From the NCBI GenBank assembly GCA_949296575.1, contig CASFPE010000015.1:1-64000 (forward strand): DNA of 64,000 bases. Direction: 5' to 3'. The notes beneath the pieces were generated by a model. It was given only the letters and a program-made list of their open reading frames with translations, did no database searches and was not told the origin of the DNA. The stretch comes from an uncultured Bacteroides sp. GTDB taxonomy: Bacteria; Bacteroidota; Bacteroidia; Bacteroidales; Bacteroidaceae. How positions within the stretch are numbered: the first letter of the stretch is position 1; every line of letters starts with the position of its first letter. The position numbers and the translations under genes were made by a program. Of this stretch, positions 23,575 through 32,809 are shown in pieces.

Positions 23575-24480
23575 TTATTGTGCTGATTTTATCTTGTCCC
23601 AATCAGAAGATTGTGAGGGGCTGATATCCATTAACAGGTCATACACCCCGTCGCGTTCGCTCTGCGTGCCTTTGGAATAGATGTTGATGAGTTCGTCTTT
23701 CTTGATTTCCACGAAAAGTTGCGGCAGGGCCGACATGGCTTTATTGTCGCGGGCTTCTCTCAGCAAGTTGAGGGATTCCGTGATTTTTGCCCGCCCCCGG
23801 TCGGCGTTCTGTGCCATCTCGTCCAAGCCTAAGCGGTGGTAGTCATACATCATCTGCCGCAATGGCTGCATTCCCCCGTCCATATAATCGGTGATGATGG
23901 CGTGGCGGTTCTTTGAATCGTCAAAAGCCTTCCATCCTGATTCGCTCAAGCTTTGTGCGGCCTGCACGATGTTTTCCACTCGATGGAGGACATCCGTTCC
24001 CCCCATAGGTGCCATGGAGTCCATGTCGAGTCCGATGATCAGATAGATGTAATAAGCAATCACGGCGGTCAGGTTATTGTCGATCATGTCGTCGCGAAAC
24101 TCCAATGGGTCGTATTCCAAGTAGTTGAAGTTGAAGTCATTGTCCTTGAAGTTGAACAGGATGGTGTTGTAATTCGAGTTATAGACCGGACGGTTGGATT
24201 GTACGATGAGTTCGCATTTGAAAGCCCCGTCGTCCGTGTATTCCTTTACGGTGATGTTCATGGAGCAGGTGATGCGTTCGGCGGGCGAATACTGCGCTGT
24301 GGTCCATTTGCGGTCGTTGATGAACTCTTTCAGTGCGTTTTCCAAAGTGGTGAACACCTGTGTGTTCGTCCCTTGTATCTGTGAGGCGTTGATGGCGACT
24401 CTGCAATTCAGTTCTTGCGCTCTTGCGGCATGGAAGCAGAGCATGAACAATAATAATAATATGTGTGGCTTGCGTCTCAT
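23575..24480 (-). CDS. porD: DUF4835/PorD-like exported protein
   Basis: A 301-residue protein with a signal peptide (LLLLFMLCFHAARAQ) and the conserved QELNCRVAINASQIQGTN start of the mature part, diagnostic of DUF4835, the family of Porphyromonas PorD. PorD is linked to the type IX secretion system there, yet the family is widespread in Bacteroidales and its neighbourhood with coaBC and recN is conserved; no other type IX gene is in this window. Its start overlaps the coaBC stop by four bases. The symbol is by family and its function here is uncertain. Confidence 0.85.
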   Translation of the reverse strand: MRRKPHILLLLFMLCFHAARAQELNCRVAINASQIQGTNTQVFTTLENALKEFINDRKWTTAQYSPAERITCSMNITVKEYTDDGAFKCELIVQSNRPVYNSNYNTILFNFKDNDFNFNYLEYDPLEFRDDMIDNNLTAVIAYYIYLIIGLDMDSMAPMGGTDVLHRVENIVQAAQSLSESGWKAFDDSKNRHAIITDYMDGGMQPLRQMMYDYHRLGLDEMAQNADRGRAKITESLNLLREARDNKAMSALPQLFVEIKKDELINIYSKGTQSERDGVYDLLMDISPSQSSDWDKIKSAQ

Positions 24481-25682
24481 GAAAGGCAGGCTGCTAATCG
24501 GTCAATAATGTCTTTTGCCACTGATTTTTTCGGCTTCAGGGGGAAAGGCGTTTGTTTTTCCCGGTCGATGATGGTGATTTTGTTTGTATCATGTTGGAAA
24601 CCGGCTCCTTTGTCGTTCAAAGAGTTGAGAACGATGAAATCGAGATTCTTTCGATTCAGCTTGTCGTAGGCGTTATGTTCTTCATTGTTTGTCTCCAAAG
24701 CGAAGCCTGCCAGTACCTGTTTCCCGGTTTTTATGGCGCCTAAGCTGGCTGCAATGTCCTGTGTGGGCCGCAAGCAGAGGTGCAATTCATCTCCTTCGCG
24801 CTTGATTTTCACGGGAGAAACAGACGAAGGCGTGAAGTCGGCCACGGCAGCGCACAGGATGGCTGCGTCCATTTGCGGGAAGTGTGCCATGGCTTCCTTA
24901 TGCATTTCTTCTGCGGATTCCACATTGATTCGCCGTATGCCGGGGTGGTGTGCCTCTTGCTGCACGGGGCCTGCAATCAAAGTGACGGATGCGCCACGTG
25001 ACGCGCATTCTTCCGCGAGGGCGAACCCCATCTTCCCGGACGAGTAATTGCCGATGAAACGCACAGGGTCAATCCGTTCATATGTGGGGCCTGCCGTAAT
25101 CATTATTTTTTTGCAGGCGAGGGAATCTTTCCGGCGGAAGAAATCTTTTAGCATTTCCACGATTTGTTCCGGCTCCTCCATCCTGCCTTTTCCCACCAAA
25201 TGGCTGGCTAATTCGCCTTCGCCCGGCTCGATGATGTGGTTGCCGTAGGAACGGAGTACCGCCAGATTATGTTGTGTGGCGGGATGCGCATACATGTCCA
25301 AGTCCATGGCGGGCGCGACGAACACGGGCGCTTTCATGGAAAGGTAGGTGGTGACCAGCATGTTGTCGGCAATCCCGTGTGCCATTTTTCCGATGGTGGA
25401 AGCCGTGGCAGGCGCCACAAGCATGGCATCGGCCCACACGCCCAAATCGACGTGGCTGTGCCATGTGCCGTCTCTTTGCGCGAAGAAGTCGCTGATGACC
25501 GGTTTGCTGGTCAAGGCAGACAGGGTGACCGGCGTAATGAATTCTTTTCCGGAAGGCGTGATGACCACTTGCACTTCGGCTTTCTGTTTGATGAGCAAGC
25601 GGGCAAGCACGGCGGCTTTGTAGGCCGCGATGCTGCCCGTAATGCCTAACACAATCTTTTTTCCTTCAAGGGGCATGTCCAT
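24477..25682 (-). CDS. coaBC: Bifunctional CoaBC (coenzyme A synthesis)
   Basis: Phosphopantothenoylcysteine decarboxylase and phosphopantothenate-cysteine ligase in one 401-residue protein, two consecutive steps from pantothenate to coenzyme A. The CoaC flavin domain shows GITGSIAAYKA and the APAMD motif with the preceding active-site His in SHVDLGVWAD. The CoaB half begins at KKIMITAGPTYERIDPVRFIGN and holds the SSGKMG dinucleotide-binding segment and FALETN. All key motifs are present. It is in the same-strand run with the exonuclease upstream. Confidence 0.94.
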   Translation of the reverse strand: MDMPLEGKKIVLGITGSIAAYKAAVLARLLIKQKAEVQVVITPSGKEFITPVTLSALTSKPVISDFFAQRDGTWHSHVDLGVWADAMLVAPATASTIGKMAHGIADNMLVTTYLSMKAPVFVAPAMDLDMYAHPATQHNLAVLRSYGNHIIEPGEGELASHLVGKGRMEEPEQIVEMLKDFFRRKDSLACKKIMITAGPTYERIDPVRFIGNYSSGKMGFALAEECASRGASVTLIAGPVQQEAHHPGIRRINVESAEEMHKEAMAHFPQMDAAILCAAVADFTPSSVSPVKIKREGDELHLCLRPTQDIAASLGAIKTGKQVLAGFALETNNEEHNAYDKLNRKNLDFIVLNSLNDKGAGFQHDTNKITIIDREKQTPFPLKPKKSVAKDIIDRLAACLS

Positions 25683-25691
25683 TTCGTTGAT

Positions 25692-26471
25692 TTATTTGTC
25701 GGTCAGTTCCCGTAATCTGATTTTGGTCAGCACGTTCTTGGTGTTCAGCGTGAAGTCGCCTCCCAGTATCCAGCCATAATAGCCGGGGTCTTTTTTCAGC
25801 ACGTCGGCCACTTTCTGGCCTTTATATTTGCCGAAATTGAAGATTTCCACGCCGTTTTCGTCATATACAATCCTTCCGGCAAAGTCCGCATTATGCGTGA
25901 AACTGGAGAACTCGGAAAGATAGGCTACGTCGTTCTTCAAGTCCGGATAGCGGTCCAATTGCGCTTTCAGAACTTCATATGTGGCTTTTGTGTCGCCTTC
26001 CGCCGTGTGCGCGTCTTCCAAGTTTTTGTGGCAATAAAACTTATAAGCAGCGGAAAGGGTGCGCTGTTCCATCTTATGGAAAATGACTTGCACATCGATG
26101 AATTTCCGTTTTGAGAGGTCGATGTCTACGCCTGCGCGCAGGAATTCTTCCACCAATACGGGGATGTCGAAGCGGTTGGAGTTGAACCCGGCCAAGTCGC
26201 ATCCTTCGATTTCCTTGGCGATGTTCTTGGCCACTTCCTTGAAAGTGGGGCAGTTGGCCACGTCTTTGTCGTAAATGCCATGCACGGCCGACGACGCTTC
26301 CGGGATATGCATGCCCGGATTGATGCGGAGTGTTTTGGATTCCTCGTTCCCGTTCGGATAGACTTTCAGGTAGCTGATTTCCACAATCCGGTCGGTGTTG
26401 ATATTGGTTCCCGTTGTTTCCAGGTCGAAAAACACCAACGGGTTTTTCAAATTCAAGTTCATATTGTTCAA
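25692..26471 (-). CDS. DnaQ-family 3'-5' exonuclease
   Basis: A 259-residue DEDDh exonuclease: Exo I FFDLETTGTN, Exo II in GFNSNRFDIPVL and Exo III HTAEGDTKATYE. A C-terminal FGKYKGQKVADVLKKDPGYYGWIL segment resembles the DUF3820 domain often attached to such exonucleases. It may act as a proofreading or repair nuclease. Its start overlaps the dnaN stop by four bases, which couples it to the sliding clamp gene and suggests work at the replication fork. Confidence 0.88.
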   Translation of the reverse strand: MNNMNLNLKNPLVFFDLETTGTNINTDRIVEISYLKVYPNGNEESKTLRINPGMHIPEASSAVHGIYDKDVANCPTFKEVAKNIAKEIEGCDLAGFNSNRFDIPVLVEEFLRAGVDIDLSKRKFIDVQVIFHKMEQRTLSAAYKFYCHKNLEDAHTAEGDTKATYEVLKAQLDRYPDLKNDVAYLSEFSSFTHNADFAGRIVYDENGVEIFNFGKYKGQKVADVLKKDPGYYGWILGGDFTLNTKNVLTKIRLRELTDK

Positions 26472-27592
26472 TCGTTAAGCATCATGGGCATCAACAGCAT
26501 CAGCAGCATCTCGTTTTCTTCCTGTTCGGAGGGGATGATGACCCCGGCGCGTGAGGGGTCGGCCAATTGGATGACGACTTCTTCCGACGGGATGTTGTTC
26601 AGTATGTCGATGAGGAATGTGGATTTGAACCCGATGCTCATCGGCGTGCCTTCGAACTGGCAGTTCAATGACTCCTCGGCTGAAGTGGAAAAGTCGATGT
26701 CTTGTGCGGAAATGGTGATTTGGTTGTCTTGCAAATGCAGTTTTACGAGGCTGCTGATTTGCGAGGAGAACACGGATACGCGCCGCAGTGCGCTCAGGAA
26801 TTGCAACCGGTCTATTGTGATTTTGTTCGGGTTGTTTTGCGGAATCACGGAGTTGTAGTTCGGGTAGCGTCCTTCGATGAGGCGGCACACCATGCGGTAG
26901 TTTTCCAACGTGAACACGGCGTTTCGGTCGTCGAATTCGATAGAGACAATGCCTGTTTCCTTGGGAAGGAGGTTTTTGATGAGGGCAGCCGGCTTCTGCG
27001 GCAAGATGAAAGCTGCTTTCTCGTTTCCTTTGGCGGCAGTTGTTTGGTCTTTTACCAGTTTGTTGCCGTCCGAAGCCACGATGGTAATGTCATCGGTGGT
27101 GATGTCGAAATACACGCCATTCATGATGGGGCGCAATTCATCGTCGCCGGTGGCGAAAAGCGTGCGGTTGATGCCGTTCAGCAGGATGCCGGCCTCAATG
27201 TCCACTCTGACTGCATTGTTTCCCAATGACATGGCTTGCGGGTATTCGTCGGCATTTTGCCCTACCACGCTGTATTTGCCGTTGAGGTACTGCACGGTGA
27301 TTTCAAGATTGTCCATGTTGACTTCAAAAGCCAAGGGTTGTTCGGGCAATTCTTTCAAAGCATCCAATATGGTTTTTGAAGATATGGCGAATCTTCCGTC
27401 GCTGTCGCATTCATTGGTCATCAGCGAGGTGGACATGGTTGTCTCTGTGTCGGAAGCTGTGACTGAAAGTTTGCCATTGGACAATTCAAACAGGAAGCAG
27501 TTCAGGATAGGCAATGTGTTTTTGGAGATGATGACACGGCTGATGGCCTGCAAATGGTTGAGGAGAGCCGTACTTGAAACTACAAATTTCAT
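26468..27592 (-). CDS. dnaN: DNA polymerase III sliding clamp
   Basis: The beta clamp, a ring-shaped dimer that tethers polymerase to DNA. The 374 residues have the three clamp domains, with MKFVVSSTALLNHLQAISRV at the start and FLIDILNNIPSEEVVIQLADPSRAGVI near the end. It is separated from dnaA here. The promoter is supplied by a dispersed element: minus-strand CTTG (27662-27665), 20 bases, TATCTTTG (27634-27641). Confidence 0.96.
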   Translation of the reverse strand: MKFVVSSTALLNHLQAISRVIISKNTLPILNCFLFELSNGKLSVTASDTETTMSTSLMTNECDSDGRFAISSKTILDALKELPEQPLAFEVNMDNLEITVQYLNGKYSVVGQNADEYPQAMSLGNNAVRVDIEAGILLNGINRTLFATGDDELRPIMNGVYFDITTDDITIVASDGNKLVKDQTTAAKGNEKAAFILPQKPAALIKNLLPKETGIVSIEFDDRNAVFTLENYRMVCRLIEGRYPNYNSVIPQNNPNKITIDRLQFLSALRRVSVFSSQISSLVKLHLQDNQITISAQDIDFSTSAEESLNCQFEGTPMSIGFKSTFLIDILNNIPSEEVVIQLADPSRAGVIIPSEQEENEMLLMLLMPMMLND

Positions 27593-27629
27593 AATATATT
27601 ACTTTAAATGATCATTCTGTTTTGTTTGA

Positions 27630-27717
27630 GGCACAAAGATAGTAAAAGGCGAGTGCAGAAGCAAGTGAAAACAAAGTTTTCAAACTTGATTCTGCCGAGC
27701 CGCATCCTGTCTTCGCA
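27630..27717 (-). repeat. Dispersed promoter-bearing element, copy 3
   Basis: Closest to the copy at 777-867 (GAGTGCAG, GCAAGTGAAAAC and CAAACTTGATT blocks shared). Its minus-strand promoter (CTTG 27662-27665, TATCTTTG 27634-27641) points at dnaN. Confidence 0.8.
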
Positions 27718-27719
27718 AG

Positions 27720-27804
27720 GGCAAAAATAGCGAAAGGTGAGCGCAAAAACAAATGAAAATGAAATTTTCAAATGGATTTTGCCGAACCGCATCCTATCTT
27801 CGCC
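27720..27804 (-). repeat. Dispersed promoter-bearing element, copy 4
   Basis: Nearly identical to the copy at 3034-3118 and directly behind copy 3 in the same orientation. It ends with CTATCTTCGCC, the right terminal repeat. Confidence 0.8.
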
Positions 27805-27915
27805 AAAGGCAAAAATAGGCAAAAGTGCTGGAATATCCGAATAAAAAAAGAAAGAATAAAAAAGATTATTCGGAAAAAACGTATCTTCGCGTCCTAAATT
27901 TTATCAAGACGAATT

Positions 27916-28287
27916 ATGGAATTCAGCGGAAAGATTATAGCCGTGCTTCCTGAAAAGGGAGGAATATCAAAGAGCGGGAATGAGTGGAAGACTCAAGAGT
28001 ATGTGATAGAAAACCATGACCAGTATCCTCGGAAGATGTGTTTCAGCGTGTTTGGCGCCGACAAGATTGCCAATTTCAACATCAAGGCAGGGGAGGAACT
28101 GACGGTATATTTCGACATTGATTGCCGGGAATGGAACGGGAGATGGTTCAATGATTTGCGCGCATGGAAGGTGGAACGTCCCGCAGGGGTGGCAGACAGC
28201 ATGCCTCCTGTGCCGGAGATGGCGGCGGGGAACAATGCGCCTGTGGACTTCTCTGCGGCGAGCGACCAGGACGTGCTGCCATTCTGA
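27916..28287 (+). CDS. DUF3127 protein (OB-fold-like)
   Basis: A 123-residue protein. The first 85 residues match DUF3127: GKIIAVLPEKGGISKSGNEWKTQEYVIE and YFDIDCREWNGRWFNDLRAWKVE, an OB-fold pattern like that of small single-stranded-DNA-binding proteins. An acidic, flexible C-terminus ends DQDVLPF, very like the acidic DDxPF tip of SSB proteins that recruits partner enzymes. That similarity suggests a single-stranded nucleic-acid-binding role, but this is inference. Confidence 0.82.
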   Translation: MEFSGKIIAVLPEKGGISKSGNEWKTQEYVIENHDQYPRKMCFSVFGADKIANFNIKAGEELTVYFDIDCREWNGRWFNDLRAWKVERPAGVADSMPPVPEMAAGNNAPVDFSAASDQDVLPF

Positions 28288-28312
28288 GGGGCGGCTTCGT
28301 CGGAAGAATCTC

Positions 28313-28356
28313 AAAAAGAATCCCGCATCTGCAACGCGCAAATGCGGGATTCTTTT
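28313..28356. terminator. Bidirectional terminator
   Basis: A perfect 15-bp stem, 28313-28327 with 28342-28356, has A's on its left arm and T's on its right arm, so it can stop both the DUF3127 transcript and the convergent rho transcript. Confidence 0.9.
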
Positions 28357-28378
28357 ATGCTTGCCGGAGGGGTGCGGC

Positions 28379-30328
28379 TTATGAGTTCATGCTCATCAGG
28401 AATTCCTCGTTGTCGCGTGTGTTTTCCAGCCGTTCCTTGACGAAGTTCATGGCTTCCAGCGAATTCATGTCGGCAATGTAGTTGCGGAGAATCCACATGC
28501 GGTCCAATGTCTGCTTTTCAAGCAGCAAATCGTCGCGGCGTGTGCTGGATGCCACGATGTTGACTGCCGGGAAAATGCGTTTGTTTGAAAGGTTGCGGTC
28601 CAATTGCAGTTCCATGTTGCCGGTTCCTTTGAATTCTTCAAAAATCACTTCATCCATTTTTGAACCGGTGTCAATCAAGGCTGTGGCGATGATGGTGAGC
28701 GAGCCTCCGTTTTCAATGTTGCGGGCTGCGCCAAAGAAACGTTTGGGCTTGTGCAGCGCGTTTGCGTCCACGCCGCCGGAAAGCACTTTGCCGGAAGCGG
28801 GAGAAACGGTGTTGTATGCACGTGCCAAGCGGGTGATGGAGTCGAGGAAGATGACCACGTCATGCCCGCATTCCACCATTCTTTTGGCTTTTTCCAATAC
28901 GATGCCTGCAATTTTCACGTGGCGTTCGGCCGGTTCGTCGAAAGTGGAGGCAATGACTTCCGCGTCCACGCTGCGTGCCATGTCGGTCACTTCTTCCGGG
29001 CGTTCGTCAATCAGCAGCATGATCATGTAGACTTCCGGGTGGTTGGCTGCGATGGCGTTGGCAATGTCTTTCATCAAAATGGTTTTTCCTGTCTTGGGTT
29101 GCGCCACAATCAAGGCTCTTTGCCCTTTCCCTATCGGGGTGAACAGGTCGACGACACGCACGGAAAGGTTGTCACTGTACCCGCCTTTGCATAATTTGAA
29201 CTTTTCTTCCGGGAAAAGCGGCGTTAGATGGTCGAACGACACGCGGTCGCGTACCACGGCAGGATCCCTTCCGTTGATTTTCTCTACCTTGACAAGCGGG
29301 AAATATTTCTCTCCTTCTTTAGGAGGGCGAATCGCTCCTTCCACTACGTCGCCTGTCTTCAGTCCGAACAGTTTTATTTGCGATTGTGATACATAAATGT
29401 CATCTGGCGAAGAAAGGTAATTGTAGTCGGAAGAACGCAGGAAGCCATATCCGTCGGGCATCATTTCCAGCACGCCGATGCCTGTCAGGATTCCGTCGAA
29501 GTCGTAAGGTTTTTCCTGTTGGCGGCGTTCTTGTTGTTCTGCATTGGGGTTGGCATTGGCAGCCCGTTGGTTGTTGGGCATGTTGTAATTGTTGTTGCCT
29601 TTCCCGTTGTTGGGCATTTTTGCGTTCTTGTTGCGTGGTTGTTGGGCTTTGGGTGCAGGTTGCACTGGCGTTTCCACCTTTGTGGCCTCGAATTTCCCGA
29701 TGAGTTCCGACGGGAGTTCCCCTTTTTCCGAGGGAAGGTCTTCTATTGGGATGAAATCGTTGTTGTTTTCCTTGCTCGGGGCTTTTTCCGGTTCAGGAAG
29801 GATGCTTTCCGTTTTTTCTGCCTTTTGGATGGCTGTCGTTTGTTTTGTGATGACAGCCGGGATGGTGGGAGTGTCGTTGGCCGTTGCCGTGCCTTCCGGA
29901 TTTAGAGGCAATGTTTCTTCTTTTTGTTCTTGCGTGTTTCCTTCTGCACCGGCTTTGGGCGTTTTCTTTGCGGCTTTGGGTTTGTTTGCCCGGCTTTTGG
30001 CTTTCTTTTCGCTTTCAGCATTGGGGGTTTCTGCAGTTTCTTGCGCGGCTTTGGCTGGTTTGTTTTCTTCGATTCTCACGGCTTTGTCGTTGGTGGCCGT
30101 GTATACTTTGTCGCCGCTTTTCTTTACGGCAATGCGCGAACGCTGTTTTTTTTGTCCTTCTTTCTTTTCAGACACGGCTTTTGTGGCGCCGGCAATGGCT
30201 TGTTCATCTAATATTTTGTAAACAAGGTCATCTTTTTTATAGGATTCCGGCTTTTTTATGCCTAATTCGGACGCAATGGACTGCAATTCCGATAATTCCT
30301 TATCATTCAATTGGATGATGTTATACAT
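28379..30328 (-). CDS. rho: Transcription termination factor Rho
   Basis: Hexameric RNA-dependent ATPase that ends transcription. At 649 residues it is far longer than the roughly 420 of E. coli Rho: residues about 55-280 are a low-complexity insert rich in Lys, Glu, Pro, Ala and Asn, ending in Asn-rich [14 protein letters not shown]. The N-terminal Rho-N (SAP-like) domain precedes it; the RNA-binding cold-shock fold ([15 protein letters not shown]) and ATPase ([34 protein letters not shown]) follow. Such inserts are known in Bacteroides Rho, where they affect phase separation and termination. A minus-strand TATTTTTG (30561-30554) would give a leader of about 220 nt. Confidence 0.96.
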   Translation of the reverse strand: MYNIIQLNDKELSELQSIASELGIKKPESYKKDDLVYKILDEQAIAGATKAVSEKKEGQKKQRSRIAVKKSGDKVYTATNDKAVRIEENKPAKAAQETAETPNAESEKKAKSRANKPKAAKKTPKAGAEGNTQEQKEETLPLNPEGTATANDTPTIPAVITKQTTAIQKAEKTESILPEPEKAPSKENNNDFIPIEDLPSEKGELPSELIGKFEATKVETPVQPAPKAQQPRNKNAKMPNNGKGNNNYNMPNNQRAANANPNAEQQERRQQEKPYDFDGILTGIGVLEMMPDGYGFLRSSDYNYLSSPDDIYVSQSQIKLFGLKTGDVVEGAIRPPKEGEKYFPLVKVEKINGRDPAVVRDRVSFDHLTPLFPEEKFKLCKGGYSDNLSVRVVDLFTPIGKGQRALIVAQPKTGKTILMKDIANAIAANHPEVYMIMLLIDERPEEVTDMARSVDAEVIASTFDEPAERHVKIAGIVLEKAKRMVECGHDVVIFLDSITRLARAYNTVSPASGKVLSGGVDANALHKPKRFFGAARNIENGGSLTIIATALIDTGSKMDEVIFEEFKGTGNMELQLDRNLSNKRIFPAVNIVASSTRRDDLLLEKQTLDRMWILRNYIADMNSLEAMNFVKERLENTRDNEEFLMSMNS

Positions 30329-30698
30329 AAGTGTATAATGTATTGGTTAATAATATTGTTCAAGACAAAAATGAACCCTATTTGTCATTGTGAATCACAT
30401 GCGCAATTATGGGTTGTTGTTCTTTGGAATTTAAACAAGTTGTTTTTGAGATGCGGCAAATGCCGGGCATGCCGCTGTTGAATCCGTACGGAAACCCCTT
30501 TTGGTTCCTCCTTTTTTGGAGGATGGAATTGAAAAGGCTTTTGGATTTCGCGGCAAAAATAATAAATATTTTGTTTTGCCGCATGTTTATGGGATAATAT
30601 TTTTGATTGAGGCGATTTCTTGCATTTGGCGAGGTCTTTTTTCGGGGAAAAACGCTAATTTAGCTTCGTCAATTAACTCATAACAGAATTGTATAGAT
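30329..30698. promoter_or_regulatory. Divergent leader region of rho and ridA
   Basis: For rho, a minus-strand box TATTTTTG (30554-30561) predicts a long leader that includes a CCTCC/GGAGG hairpin near 30506-30521, a place where Rho could regulate its own mRNA. For ridA, TAGCTTCG at 30661-30668 would start RNA near 30675. No gene is seen between. Confidence 0.5.
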
Positions 30699-31076
30699 AT
30701 GAAAAAAGTGATTTTTAGCGCAAATGCGCCTGCAGCCATCGGCCCTTACAGCCAGGCGATAGAAGCAAATGGTTTCTTGTTCGTGTCAGGGCAGTTGCCC
30801 GTAGATGCACAGACGGGCGAGTTTGCGCCGGGCGGCGTGGCCGGGCAAACGCGCCAATCGCTGGAGAACATCCGGCATATCCTTGCCGAGGCCGGGCTTT
30901 CGATGGCAAACATCGTGAAGACCACGGTATTTCTCAGCGACATGTCTTATTTCGGCGAGATGAACGAGGTGTATGCCGGTTATTTCGAGGGCAGTTGCCC
31001 GGCGCGTTCGGCAGTGGCGGTGAAAGCGTTGCCCAAAGGCGCTTTGGTGGAGATAGAGTGCATTGCCGCACGCTGA
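30699..31076 (+). CDS. ridA: RidA-family enamine/imine deaminase
   Basis: A 125-residue protein that hydrolyses reactive 2-aminoacrylate-type enamines made by PLP enzymes. The family signature is clear: ANAPAAIGPYSQAI, FVSGQLPVD, the catalytic Arg in CPARSAVAV (equivalent to R105 of E. coli) and the C-terminal ALVEIECIA. Full length. It stands alone, with its own promoter, followed by repeat sequence. Confidence 0.93.
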   Translation: MKKVIFSANAPAAIGPYSQAIEANGFLFVSGQLPVDAQTGEFAPGGVAGQTRQSLENIRHILAEAGLSMANIVKTTVFLSDMSYFGEMNEVYAGYFEGSCPARSAVAVKALPKGALVEIECIAAR

Positions 31077-31105
31077 CGCGGCAATTAGCGGAAGCCTTGG
31101 GGAAA

Positions 31106-31215
31106 CCTTTCCAAAGCTTTCTGAAAAACGTTGGAAGGATTTGCCTGAAACCATCCAACGTTTCATGCAAAACCTTGGAAGGATTTTCAAAAACCTTTGG
31201 GAGGTGTTTGCATGG
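31106..31215. repeat. 22-bp-period structured repeat, copy C
   Basis: Units at 31106-31128, 31129-31150, 31151-31172, 31173-31194 and 31195-31215. Units two and three can pair (CGTTGGA with TCCAACG). The last core, CTTTGGGAGG, is the reverse complement of the type of core that begins copy B, so the whole array is quasi-palindromic. Confidence 0.78.
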
Positions 31216-31229
31216 AAGCCGGAACGCAG

Positions 31230-31293
31230 TGCAAAGGCAAGCAGGAACAAGGTTTCATGCTTGTTTTTTCGAACTGCATCTTGTATTCGCCGG
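31230..31293 (-). repeat. Diverged fragment of the dispersed promoter element
   Basis: GTGCAAAGGCAAGCAGGAACAA-like order, a GTTTCATGCTTGTTTTTTCGAACTGCATC block and TATTCGCC follow the order of the 85-95 bp element but with many changes and no intact TATCTTTG box. Confidence 0.45.
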
Positions 31294-31334
31294 GACAAAT
31301 GGCATAAAGAGATGTTGAGGGCTTGTGAGAATTG

Positions 31335-31364
31335 AAAAAGAGGCGCATCAATGCGCCTCTTTTT
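31335..31364. terminator. Bidirectional terminator
   Basis: AAAAAGAGGCGCA and TGCGCCTCTTTTT form a 13-bp stem with a 4-nt loop between ridA and the convergent aldolase gene. Confidence 0.9.
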
Positions 31365-31383
31365 ATGAATTGCAAAACGGGAA

Positions 31384-32040
31384 TTATCCGTTTGTTTTCT
31401 GATAGTCGGCAAGGAATTTAGCTAATCCTGCGTCTGTCAGCGGATGGTTCAATAGCCCTTTAATGGCACTGAGCGGGCATGTGACTACATCGGCACCGAC
31501 TTCGGCACACTGTATGATGTGTTGCGTGTGCCGGATGGAAGCTGCTAAGACTTGCGTTTTGAAGTTGTATGCGCGATACATTTCTACGATGCGCGCAACG
31601 AGGCCGATGCCGTCGTTGCACACGTCATCCAACCTTCCTACGAATGGAGAGACATAAGTGGCGCCCACTTTTGCAGCCAAAAGGGCTTGCCCGGCAGAAA
31701 AAACCAATGTGCAGTTTGTGCGGATGCCTTTTGACGTGAAATATTTGATGGCTTTGATGCCATCAGCTATGCAAGGTATTTTCACAACAATATGTTCGTT
31801 GAGGGCGGCCAGTTCTTCGCCTTCGCGAATCATGCCCTCATAGTCTGTGGCAATTACTTCGGCACTGACATCTCCTTGCACGAGGCGGCAGATGTCGATG
31901 TAGTGCTGATGCTGGTTTTTTATCCCTTTGATGCCTTCTTTGGCCATGAGCGAAGGATTGGTCGTCACGCCGTCGAGTACGCCTAAGTCACAGGCTTCTT
32001 TTATTTGCGCCAAATTGGCTGTGTCAATAAAGAATTTCAT
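31384..32040 (-). CDS. fsa: Transaldolase-like fructose-6-phosphate aldolase
   Basis: A 218-residue small transaldolase-family (TalC/FsaA type) enzyme forming a Schiff base with sugar phosphates. The hallmark MKFFIDTANLAQIKEA...LGVLDGVTTNPSLMAKEG start, the catalytic Lys in HIVVKIPC and the TLVFSAGQALLAAKVGATYVSPFVGRLDD segment are present. Whether it acts as transaldolase or as fructose-6-phosphate aldolase cannot be decided by sequence alone. Monocistronic, with a terminator at its end. Confidence 0.9.
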   Translation of the reverse strand: MKFFIDTANLAQIKEACDLGVLDGVTTNPSLMAKEGIKGIKNQHQHYIDICRLVQGDVSAEVIATDYEGMIREGEELAALNEHIVVKIPCIADGIKAIKYFTSKGIRTNCTLVFSAGQALLAAKVGATYVSPFVGRLDDVCNDGIGLVARIVEMYRAYNFKTQVLAASIRHTQHIIQCAEVGADVVTCPLSAIKGLLNHPLTDAGLAKFLADYQKTNG

Positions 32041-32086
32041 GGCAGGTATGATTTAAGGGGTGAATCTGACAAATTCGCCGGTTTTA

Positions 32087-32767
32087 TTATTTTTCTTTTG
32101 CTATGCCGTTCCATACCAAAGCTGAAAGGGCGGCGCCTACAAACGGGGCGATAATGAACAACCACAATTGCGACAAAGCTTGTCCGCCGTCAAAGAGAGC
32201 AGGCCCGATGCTGCGTGCCGGGTTGACAGACGTGCCGGTGATGGGGATGCACACGATGTGTACCAATACCAGTGTAAGGCCAATGGCCAATCCGGCTAAA
32301 GAACCTGCGCCTTTCTTCTCGTCTGTGCTTCCCAACACTACTAATACAAAGATGAAGGTGAATACCATCTCGGCGATGAAAGCCTGGAGCATCTCACCAT
32401 TGTCGAACGTGTTGGAGCCGGTATCAGTCGGTCCGTTGTGCGCTCCGGTTGAAATGAGCGCATAAAGGATAGCAGAACCGATGATGGCGCCAATCACTTG
32501 GAAAACCATGTACATGGCGGCATCTTTCCCGCTCATTCTTTTAGAAAGGTAAACGCCTAAGGTGATGGCCGGGTTGATGTGGCAACCTGAAATGTTGCCG
32601 ATGGTGTACGCCATGGCTACTACCGACAAACCGAAAGCCAAGGCGACTCCGATGGTTCCTACTCCAGCACCTACCGTGTCAGCCACATTCCCTGCAAAAA
32701 CTGCGCTTCCGCATCCCATTAACACCAACACCATTGTGCCGGTCATTTCTGCTAAATACTTTTTCAT
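32087..32767 (-). CDS. aqpZ: Aquaporin (MIP family)
   Basis: A 226-residue inner-membrane water channel with six membrane helices and two half-helices. Both NPA boxes are present (CHINPAITLG about residue 63 and TSVNPARSIGP about 180). The Arg after the second NPA and His in the fifth helix (LVHIVCI) are those of water-selective AqpZ rather than glycerol channels. Own transcript likely; 46 bases upstream of the aldolase gene on the same strand. Confidence 0.93.
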   Translation of the reverse strand: MKKYLAEMTGTMVLVLMGCGSAVFAGNVADTVGAGVGTIGVALAFGLSVVAMAYTIGNISGCHINPAITLGVYLSKRMSGKDAAMYMVFQVIGAIIGSAILYALISTGAHNGPTDTGSNTFDNGEMLQAFIAEMVFTFIFVLVVLGSTDEKKGAGSLAGLAIGLTLVLVHIVCIPITGTSVNPARSIGPALFDGGQALSQLWLFIIAPFVGAALSALVWNGIAKEK

Positions 32768-32809
32768 GACATATAAATTTTAATGATTAAAGAATCCATT
32801 GCATACTGT

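Larger units (their letters stand above)
27593..27915. other. Divergent region with two tandem dispersed elements
   Basis: Two copies of the 85-90 bp element (27630-27717 and 27720-27804) fill most of the space between dnaN and the DUF3127 gene. The first supplies the dnaN promoter. A separate plus-strand box TATCTTCG (27884-27891) lies 25 bases before the DUF3127 gene. Confidence 0.7.
31077..31383. other. Convergent intergenic region with two repeat types
   Basis: Holds a 22-bp-period repeat (31106-31215), a diverged piece of the dispersed promoter element (about 31230-31293) and a strong bidirectional terminator (31335-31364). No gene is supported. Confidence 0.65.
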
